Assembly (NCBI GenBank): GCA_041390125.1
Contig: JAWKQN010000008.1
Coordinates: forward strand, 186,001 to 250,000
Direction: 5' to 3'
From: Gemmatimonadota bacterium
GTDB taxonomy: Bacteria; Gemmatimonadota; Gemmatimonadetes; Longimicrobiales; Gaopeijiaceae
Length of the DNA: 64,000 bases
The notes beneath the pieces are model-generated. The model was not told the origin of the DNA. It was given only the letters and a program-made list of their open reading frames with translations, and made no database searches. Below, piece by piece: positions 57,863 through 64,000 of this stretch (position 1 is the first letter of the stretch; each line of letters opens with the position of its first letter). Made by a program: the position numbers and the translations under genes.

Positions 57863-59076
57863 ACGTGCTGATGCTGTCCCCCGGCTTCCCCAAGGAGATG
57901 CAGTTCTTCACCCGGGGGTTGGCCACCGTGGGCGTGCAGGTCGTGGGCCTGGGCGACCAGCCCGAGAGCGCCTTGCCGGACAACGCCCGCAAGGCGCTGT
58001 CCGCGTACGTGCAGGTTCGGTCGTTCACGGACGAAGCGGACGTGCTCAGCCGGGTGCGCGACATCGCTGGACGCGTGCGCATCGACCGCGTCGAGTGCCT
58101 GTGGGAGCCCTACCTGATCCTGGCGGCGCGCATCCGCGAGCTGCTGGGCCTGCCCGGGCTGACGGTGCAGCAGACGATTCCGTTCCGCGACAAGGAGGTC
58201 ATGAAGCAGGTCCTCGATCGAGCCGGGATCCGCACCCCCCGGCATGCGTCGGCCACGAGCGTCGCCGAAGCCCGCGCCGCCGCGGAGCGGATCGGCTACC
58301 CGCTGATCGTGAAGCCGATCGCCGGCGCCGGGTCCGAGGCCACGTACCGCGTGGAGTCGGATGCGGACATGGAGCGCGTGCTGCCCGCGCTGCGCTCCGT
58401 GCCGGAGGTGAGCATCGAGGAGTTCATCGAAGGCGACGACATGACCTTCGACACCGTGTGCGTGGACGGAGCGATCCAGCACTACAACATCGGGATGTAC
58501 CGTCCGCGCGCGCTGATCATGAAGGAGAATGAGTGGATCAGCCCGCAGACGATCGCCCTGCGGGACGTGGAATCCCCGGCGTACGCGGCCGGACGCGAGA
58601 TGGGACAAGCCGTGCTGGACGCCCTCGGCTTCCAGACGGGCTACACCCACATGGAGTGGTACCGCACGGCGAGCGGGGAGGCGATCTTCGGCGAGATCGG
58701 CGCGCGCTCGCCGGGGGCCCACCTCGTGGACCTGATCAACTTCGCGTCCGACACCGACACGTACGTGGGGTGGGCCGAGGCGGTGGCGCTCGGGCGGTGG
58801 ACCCGACCGGTCGAGCGGCGCTACAACGCCGCCTGGATCTTCAAGCGGGCGGTGGGCCAGGGCCAGATCCAGCGCTACGAAGGCCTGGAAGCCCTGATGG
58901 CGGAGATCGGACAGCACGTGTGCGTGCTGGACCTCAACCCGGTCGGACAGCCCCGGCGTGACTGGCGCAAGGTGCTGATCGGAGACGGGATGGTCATCCT
59001 GCGCCATCCGGACCTCGAGACCACGCTGCGCATGGCGGACATGGTGGGGACGCGGCTGCAGATCATCGCGGGCTGA
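57859..59076 (+). CDS. ATP-grasp ligase, paralogue 3
   Basis: A protein of 405 residues: MNVLMLSPGFPKEMQFFTRG, FRDKEVMKQVLDRAGIRTPR, YPLIVKPIAGAGSEATYRV, VSIEEFIEGDDMTFDTV and the Mg site THMEWYRTASGEAIFGEIGA followed by RSPGAHLVDLIN. It shows the highest similarity by eye to the divergent paralogue 1 in the first 40 residues (SPGFPKEMQFFTRGLATVGV against EPSFPANQREFVRALHSVGV). Coupled to paralogue 2 by an ATGA overlap. Three successive ligations, or three alternative substrates, are both possible. Confidence 0.9.
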   Translation: MNVLMLSPGFPKEMQFFTRGLATVGVQVVGLGDQPESALPDNARKALSAYVQVRSFTDEADVLSRVRDIAGRVRIDRVECLWEPYLILAARIRELLGLPGLTVQQTIPFRDKEVMKQVLDRAGIRTPRHASATSVAEARAAAERIGYPLIVKPIAGAGSEATYRVESDADMERVLPALRSVPEVSIEEFIEGDDMTFDTVCVDGAIQHYNIGMYRPRALIMKENEWISPQTIALRDVESPAYAAGREMGQAVLDALGFQTGYTHMEWYRTASGEAIFGEIGARSPGAHLVDLINFASDTDTYVGWAEAVALGRWTRPVERRYNAAWIFKRAVGQGQIQRYEGLEALMAEIGQHVCVLDLNPVGQPRRDWRKVLIGDGMVILRHPDLETTLRMADMVGTRLQIIAG

Positions 59077-59121
59077 GGGCCCGCCGGACGGCCTCCCAGG
59101 TGGAGGCGGACAGGAGCGCAT

Positions 59122-59586
59122 GTGTCGACGTACGTGGCGGACCTGATCTGGGAGCGTGGGGACGAGAGCTTCGTGGACCAGCGCTACAGCCGGAAGCACC
59201 GCATCCGCTTCGATGGCGGGACCGAGGTCGCCGGATCGTCGTCGCCGCACGTGGTGCGGGCTCCCCTCTCCGATCCGTCGGCCGTCGACCCGGAGGAGAT
59301 GTTCGTGGCCTCCCTGTCCAGCTGCCATCTGCTCTGGTTCCTGGCGCTGGCCGCCAAGGAGGGGTGGCGCGTCGATCGCTACGAGGACGCCGCGGAAGGC
59401 GTGCTGGCCCGCAACGAGGAGGGCCACCAGGTCATGACCGTGGTCACGCTGCGGCCCCGCGTCGTGTTCTCGGGCGAGCGCACACCGGACCCCGAGACGC
59501 TGCGAACCCTCCACCACGACGCCCACGCGCGCTGCTACATCGCCAACTCCGTGCGGACGGAGGTGCGGGTCGAGCCCGTGCTGTGA
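59122..59586 (+). CDS. OsmC-family thiol peroxidase-like protein
   Basis: A protein of 154 residues of the OsmC/Ohr fold. The two redox cysteines are present: C68 in SLSSCHLLWF and C138 in HARCYIANS. Such proteins reduce organic peroxides in the cytoplasm with thiol help. The GTG at 59122 is chosen because GGAG lies six bases upstream and homology starts there. It follows the ligase by 45 bases and could be transcribed with the plus-strand ATP-grasp operon; a functional link is not evident. Confidence 0.92.
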   Translation: MSTYVADLIWERGDESFVDQRYSRKHRIRFDGGTEVAGSSSPHVVRAPLSDPSAVDPEEMFVASLSSCHLLWFLALAAKEGWRVDRYEDAAEGVLARNEEGHQVMTVVTLRPRVVFSGERTPDPETLRTLHHDAHARCYIANSVRTEVRVEPVL

Positions 59587-59688
59587 GGGGCGGGGGCGGA
59601 TCCGGTCGCGGAGTTCTCCCGACTGGACGCCGCCGCTCCCGTGCTGTCTCGTCCAGCAGGTGCATTCCTCTGGACCGGAGACGCTCTG

Positions 59689-61599
59689 ATGTCCCGCCCG
59701 CTCCTCCGCGCCGCCCGCTCGGCGTTGTTGCTCGGCCTCGCGACCCTCCCCTTCCGGCTGGCTGCACAGGCTCCGCCCCAGGAGGACGTGAAGGCCCTGC
59801 TGGAAGCCAACGCCGTCATCCAGCTCAAGGTCATGGTGCCGATGCGGGACGGGACCCGCATGGCCGCCGACGTCTTCCGGCCCCGTGGCAGCGGCCCGTT
59901 CCCCATCGTCTTCTCGCGCACCCCCTACAACTTCAACGTCTGGCGCGACGGGGAGTTCAGCGCCGGGACGTGGCGCGCGGCCTGGGCCGCGGTGCAGCGT
60001 GGCTACGCGTATGTGGTGATGAACGAACGGGGCCGCTTCTTCTCCGAAGGCAACTGGGACATCCTCGGTCCGCCGCTCACGGACGGCTACGACGCGTTCG
60101 AGTGGATGGCGGCACAACCCTGGTCCAACGGGAAGGTCGGGACACTGGGGTGCTCCTCCACGGCCGAATGGCAGATGGCCGTGGGCTCCCTGGATCACCC
60201 GGCGCACGCCACGCTGGTGGCGCAGGGCTTCGGCGCCGGTGTGGGTCGCATCGGGGATTGGTACGAACAGGGCAACTGGTACCGCGGCGGCGCGGAGCAG
60301 ATGCTCTTCTTCGCGTGGCTGTACGGGGTCCAGACCGGCATCCGGCCCATGTTCCCCGACAACCTGACGCAGGCGCAGCTCGCGCAGGTGTCCAGGTACT
60401 GGGATCTGGCGCCCGAGATGCCTCCGGTCGATTGGGCCGAGGGCCTGCGGCACCTGCCTCCCGTGGAGATCCTCGACAACGTGCAGGGCAACGAAGGACC
60501 CTTCGAGGACATGATCAAGCGGACGCCCGACGACCCCAAGTGGTATCAGGGCGGCCTCTACCACGACGACATGCCGTTCGACAAGCCGGCCATCTGGTTC
60601 ATGTCCTGGTACGACGTCTCCACCGGACCCAACCTGGCCCTCTTCAACCACATGAGGGCCAACGCCGAGAGTGAGGAGGCGCGGGACAACCAGTATGCCG
60701 TGATCGCCCCCACCCTGCATTGCGCCTACACGCGCGCGACGGAGAACACCGTCGTGGGCGAGCGGTCGGTCGGCGACGCCCGCTGGGACTACGACGCGCT
60801 GGTCTACGGGTGGTTCGACCACTTCCTCAAGGGCGAGAACAACTCCATCCCCGACACCCTGCCCCGGGTCCGCTACTTCACGATGGGCGCCAACGAGTGG
60901 CGGAGCGCCGACGCCTGGCCCCCGCCGGAGGCCGAGATGGTCACGTACTTCCTGGATAGCGGCGGGAACGCCAATACCCGCAACGGGGACGGTCGCCTGA
61001 CCCGGGAGCGGCCGAACACCGACCGCCCCGATCGGTTCGCCTATGACCCCATGGACCCGGTGCCCTCCCACGGCGGCAACGTCTGCTGTACGGGCAACGC
61101 CGTGCAGGGCGGCGCGCTCGACCAGCAGGAGATGGAGCTGCGCGACGACATCCTGGTCTACACGTCCGATCCGTTCCCGAACGGCGTGGAGGTCACCGGC
61201 ACGATCGACCTCACGCTGTTCGTGTCGTCCGACGTCAAGGACACCGACTTCACCGTGAAGCTGATCGACGTGTATCCGGACGGTAGGGCCTACAACCTGG
61301 ACGAGACGATCCAACGGGCACGGTACCGCGAAGGCTACGATCAGCAGGTGTTCATGGAGCCGGGAGAGGTGTACGAGCTGAAGCTGAGCCCGTTGTCGAC
61401 CAGCAACTGGTTCGCACCCGGCCACCGGATCCGGATCGAGGTATCCAGCTCGAACTTCCCGCGGTTCATGCGCAACATGAACACGGGCGGCAACACCTGG
61501 GACGAATCGACCGGAGTGGTGGCCCACAACGTGGTGCACCACTCCCGGCAGCACCCGTCCCAGATCCGCCTGCCGATCATCCGCCGGCCGGCGAGCTAG
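59689..61599 (+). CDS. Secreted CocE/NonD-family hydrolase
   Basis: A protein of 636 residues with a signal peptide (LPFRLAAQA). The alpha/beta-hydrolase domain begins with VMVPMRDGTRMAADVFRP and YNFNVWRD; the nucleophile is in LGCSSTAEWQMA (about S155), and WFMSWYDVSTGPNLALFNHM and TLHCAYTRAT carry the later acid and histidine candidates. The C-terminal jelly-roll (VEVTGTIDLTLFVSSDVKDT, HRIRIEVSSSNFPRF) is typical. Members hydrolyse esters, amides or X-Pro dipeptides; the substrate is unknown. The ATG at 59689 starts the signal peptide. Confidence 0.92.
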   Translation: MSRPLLRAARSALLLGLATLPFRLAAQAPPQEDVKALLEANAVIQLKVMVPMRDGTRMAADVFRPRGSGPFPIVFSRTPYNFNVWRDGEFSAGTWRAAWAAVQRGYAYVVMNERGRFFSEGNWDILGPPLTDGYDAFEWMAAQPWSNGKVGTLGCSSTAEWQMAVGSLDHPAHATLVAQGFGAGVGRIGDWYEQGNWYRGGAEQMLFFAWLYGVQTGIRPMFPDNLTQAQLAQVSRYWDLAPEMPPVDWAEGLRHLPPVEILDNVQGNEGPFEDMIKRTPDDPKWYQGGLYHDDMPFDKPAIWFMSWYDVSTGPNLALFNHMRANAESEEARDNQYAVIAPTLHCAYTRATENTVVGERSVGDARWDYDALVYGWFDHFLKGENNSIPDTLPRVRYFTMGANEWRSADAWPPPEAEMVTYFLDSGGNANTRNGDGRLTRERPNTDRPDRFAYDPMDPVPSHGGNVCCTGNAVQGGALDQQEMELRDDILVYTSDPFPNGVEVTGTIDLTLFVSSDVKDTDFTVKLIDVYPDGRAYNLDETIQRARYREGYDQQVFMEPGEVYELKLSPLSTSNWFAPGHRIRIEVSSSNFPRFMRNMNTGGNTWDESTGVVAHNVVHHSRQHPSQIRLPIIRRPAS

Positions 61600-61612
61600 G
61601 AGGGGATCCTCC
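61599..61612 (+). terminator. Short hairpin after the CocE-type gene
   Basis: GGAGG (61599-61603) pairs with CCTCC (61608-61612) around GGAT, followed ten bases on by CCTTTTCC at 61617-61624. Short stem, so a weak terminator at best. Confidence 0.35.
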
Positions 61613-61805
61613 GGGGCCTTTTCCGCGGGCGGACCTCGATCCGTCCGCTCGTCCTCCTTGTGGGCGACCCACCCCGCATCTACCCTGACCTTGCGGCCCG
61701 CCGTGCGCCTCCCTGGTGGATCGGTCGCACCCCGAGGGCACCCGAACCGGGGCCGAGAACTACACGCCGCGACACAGAGATCCATCCCGCAGGAGACGAT
61801 CGCCG

Positions 61806-63326
61806 ATGTCCGCTTCTCTCGCCCAGCTCGCCCGCCGCCCGGTCGGCTCGTCGGTCCCCCGCATCGGCACGCTCCAGCGAGCCGGTGTCGTGTCTCTCGC
61901 GCTCTGCGTGCTCGCGAGCCCGCTTCGCGCGCAAGATCCCAAGGATCGCATGGCCCACACCATCGACGAACACGCGTCGACCTACGCCTCCGTGGCGCAG
62001 GAGATCTGGGACCTGGCCGAGGTGGGCTACATGGAGCACGAGTCGAGCGGCAAGCTCCAGGCGCTGCTGGCCGACGCCGGTTTCCGCGTGCAGGCGGGCG
62101 TGGCGGAGATCCCCACCGCGTTCATGGCGGAGTGGGGTGAGGGGGGACCGGTGATCGGCATCCTGGCCGAGTACGACGCCCTACCCGGCATCAACCAGAG
62201 CCGCTCGCCCGAGCGCGATCCCATTCCCGGCAAGGTCGCCGGCCACGCGTGCGGGCATCACCTGTTCGGGACCGGATCGGTGGCCGCCGCCATCGCGGTG
62301 AAGGAGCAACTCGAGGCCCAGGGCCGGCCCGGACGCATCCGCGTGTACGGGACGCCGGCCGAGGAAGGGGGCGCGGGCAAGGTCTACCTCGTCCGGGATG
62401 GGCTCTTCGACGATGTCGATGCGGTCCTGCACTGGCACGCCAGCTCCAGCAACGACGCCAGCGCCTCGTCCTCGCTCGCCAACAAGTCGGCCAAGTTCCG
62501 CTTCCATGGTGTCTCGGCCCACGCGGCCGGGGCGCCCTGGCGCGGGCGGTCGGCCCTGGACGGCGTCGAGGCCATGAACGACATGGTCAACATGCTGCGC
62601 GAGCACATCGAGCCCGCCAGCCGCATCCATTACGTGATCACGTCCGGAGGCTCGGCGCCCAATGTGATTCCGGATTTTGCGGAGGTGTACTACTACGTGC
62701 GCCATCCCGACTCGGAGGAGGTGCGCCGCATGTTCGAGCGGGTGGTCAAGGCCGCCGAGGGTGCCGCGCTCGGCACCGAGACCCGTATGGAGTACGAGGT
62801 CATCCACGGGATCTACGCGCTGCTCCCCAACGAGGCCCTGGGGCGGATGGTGCACGCCAACCTGTCTGCGGTGGGTGGTGTCGAGTACAACGCCACCGAG
62901 CGGGCGTTCGCGGAGGCGATCCAGACCACGTTCCCGGAAGGTGTCCCTCCGATCGAGTCGGCGCTGGACGTACAGCCCTTCGTGGTGGAGGAGGTGGGTT
63001 CGGGCGGGTCGACCGACGTGGGGGACGTGAGCTGGACCGTGCCCACGGCCGGATTGGGCACGGCCACGTGGGTCCCCGGGACCTCGGCGCATTCGTGGCA
63101 GGCCGTGGCCGCCGGTGGGACCGAGATCGGAAACAAGGGAATGATCAACGCCGCCAAGACGCTGGCCTTCTCCGCCTGGGACCTGTTCACCCAGCCGGCC
63201 GTGCTCGCCGCGGCGCGCGAGGAGTTCGAGCGCCGGCGGGGTGAGGACTACGTGTACGAATCGTTGGTCGGGGATCGGGACCCGCCGCTCGACTACCGCG
63301 CGAGCGTGGTGCCCGGAGGGAACTGA
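61806..63326 (+). CDS. M20-family amidohydrolase (AbgB/aminoacylase-like)
   Basis: A protein of 506 residues with an N-terminal signal (LCVLASPLRAQD). The M20 zinc site is visible: GHACGHHLFG (about 146-155), TPAEEGGAGK, HWHASSS and the late HSWQAVAAGG; FHGVSAHAAGAPWRGRSALD belongs to the dimerisation domain. This arrangement is closest to p-aminobenzoyl-glutamate utilisation protein B and N-acyl amino acid amidohydrolases. It would cleave amide bonds of a small acylated amino acid outside the cytoplasm; the substrate is unknown. The ATG at 61806 is chosen; 61716 adds only basic sequence. Confidence 0.9.
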   Translation: MSASLAQLARRPVGSSVPRIGTLQRAGVVSLALCVLASPLRAQDPKDRMAHTIDEHASTYASVAQEIWDLAEVGYMEHESSGKLQALLADAGFRVQAGVAEIPTAFMAEWGEGGPVIGILAEYDALPGINQSRSPERDPIPGKVAGHACGHHLFGTGSVAAAIAVKEQLEAQGRPGRIRVYGTPAEEGGAGKVYLVRDGLFDDVDAVLHWHASSSNDASASSSLANKSAKFRFHGVSAHAAGAPWRGRSALDGVEAMNDMVNMLREHIEPASRIHYVITSGGSAPNVIPDFAEVYYYVRHPDSEEVRRMFERVVKAAEGAALGTETRMEYEVIHGIYALLPNEALGRMVHANLSAVGGVEYNATERAFAEAIQTTFPEGVPPIESALDVQPFVVEEVGSGGSTDVGDVSWTVPTAGLGTATWVPGTSAHSWQAVAAGGTEIGNKGMINAAKTLAFSAWDLFTQPAVLAAAREEFERRRGEDYVYESLVGDRDPPLDYRASVVPGGN

Positions 63327-63366
63327 CGCGACGGACCGGCGACGTGGCCCGTTCGGAGCGGAGCCG

Positions 63367-64000
63367 CTACGGAAACGTGGCCCGGAAGCGCTCCCGCGCC
63401 TCCGTGCTGCCCAGGGCCACGAGCTCCGTGTTGCGCTTCAACTGCCAGGTCGCGGGCGGGTTCGTCATGATGTCGTCCCCCTCGCGCACCGCGATCACGT
63501 TGAGGCCCGTCCGCGAACCGACATCCGCGCTCGCCAGGGTCGCTCCCGCCAACGATGCCGGTAGGGGCACATGGAAGAGGTCCACACCCTCTCCCAGCAC
63601 CACCAGCTCGCGACCGCGCACGATCGAGTAGACGGTCTGCGCTCCGAAGCTCGCGTAGCTCAACACGAAGTCCGCGCCAGCCCGTAGGATCGCCTCGACG
63701 TTCCGGTCGTGCGTCACCCGCGTCAGGATCCGCGCGCCGGGATTGAGCCGGCGGCAGTACACCGTCAGGTACACGTTCATCGCGTCGTCGTGCGTCGTCA
63801 GGAGCACGGCCGGGGCCGAAGCGATGCCCGCTTCGTCGAGCACGTTCCGATCGGCAGCGTCGCCCATGAAGAGCCGATCCGGGATGCCCGCCAGGCGGGC
63901 CTCGAGCTGTGGGTGCCGCTCCACGATGTGCACAGGGATCTCGCGCCGTTTCAAGGCCCGGGCAGCCGCACGGCCCACCTTCCCGCCCCCGATCACCAGC
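63367..64000 (-). CDS. TrkA-type NAD-binding potassium-channel/transport regulator (5' end missing)
   Basis: The right edge cuts this gene; the frame is open to base 64000, and the GTG at 63996 is not the true start. The visible 211 residues contain a Rossmann fold (VIGGGKVGRAAARALKR, GDAADRNVLDEAGI, VLLTTHDDAMNVYLTVYCR) and a TrkA_C/RCK-C domain (about 130-205: LVVLGEGVDLFHVPL, GLNVIAVREGDDIMTNP, LVALGSTEARERF). Such proteins gate K+ or other ion transporters through NAD(H) or ligand binding. A membrane part or a second such unit could lie beyond the window. Confidence 0.9.
   Translation of the reverse strand, partial: LVIGGGKVGRAAARALKRREIPVHIVERHPQLEARLAGIPDRLFMGDAADRNVLDEAGIASAPAVLLTTHDDAMNVYLTVYCRRLNPGARILTRVTHDRNVEAILRAGADFVLSYASFGAQTVYSIVRGRELVVLGEGVDLFHVPLPASLAGATLASADVGSRTGLNVIAVREGDDIMTNPPATWQLKRNTELVALGSTEARERFRATFP

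Noticed and set aside
1..64000. CRISPR arrays, tRNA/rRNA genes, insertion sequences, prophage or att sites
   Set aside because: No regularly spaced direct repeats, cloverleaf sequences, transposase, integrase or phage structural proteins were seen.

Overview
The window is about 70% G+C and reads as a chromosomal segment of an environmental Gram-negative bacterium, most likely Gemmatimonadota. The reasons are a SusC/SusD pair in high-GC DNA, PadR-linked 'ADOP' orphan ABC permeases, many secreted metallopeptidases, amidohydrolases and beta-propellers, and very tight stop/start overlaps (ATGA, GTGA, TGATG). The phylum is an inference from gene content; no rRNA gene is present. I see no tRNA, CRISPR array, prophage or insertion sequence.

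Layout. 1-13.6 kb: a TPR protein cut by the left edge, a lone ECF sigma factor, then a minus-strand run with a folate salvage enzyme, a TonB receptor with a small His-rich partner, a DinB protein, an S9 peptidase, a K+ channel and two coupled secreted beta-propeller proteins. 13.8-18.1 kb: a compact plus-strand unit of a helical lipoprotein, an ECF sigma factor, a transmembrane anti-sigma candidate ending in a glycogen-binding-type E-set domain, an outer-membrane-like protein ending in the same domain type, and a small secreted helical protein. 18-26 kb: M14 peptidase, DksA-like zinc finger, PadR plus ADOP permease with a promoter-embedded palindrome, HD hydrolase, FKBP isomerase. 26.4 kb: a 48-residue gene with a lasso-peptide-type leader and a Trp/Gly-rich core that has no acid for ring closure. 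26.9-37.3 kb: M1-like peptidase, amidohydrolase, a DUF1232 protein, a LolA-like protein, then a SusC/SusD pair followed by a barrel-less plug-only paralogue. 37.5-41.4 kb: a PGM1-type peptide ligase and an alpha-glucan phosphorylase.

41.4-50.9 kb is a metal island: feoB with a membrane-anchored DtxR-type regulator under a DtxR-like box, then copD, copC, a TonB receptor, MbnH (di-heme MauG-like), MbnP and a His/Cys-rich exported protein, which together look like copper acquisition. 51.0-59.1 kb is an apparently undescribed biosynthetic locus: four ATP-grasp ligases, two esterase-fold proteins and an S51/GATase-like protein in two divergent, internally coupled operons whose promoters lie almost on the start codons. 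59.1-64 kb holds an OsmC protein, a CocE/NonD hydrolase, an M20 amidohydrolase and a TrkA-type protein cut by the right edge.

Best candidates for new biology are the ATP-grasp locus, the sigma/anti-sigma/E-set unit, the orphan lasso-leader peptide and the copper locus.
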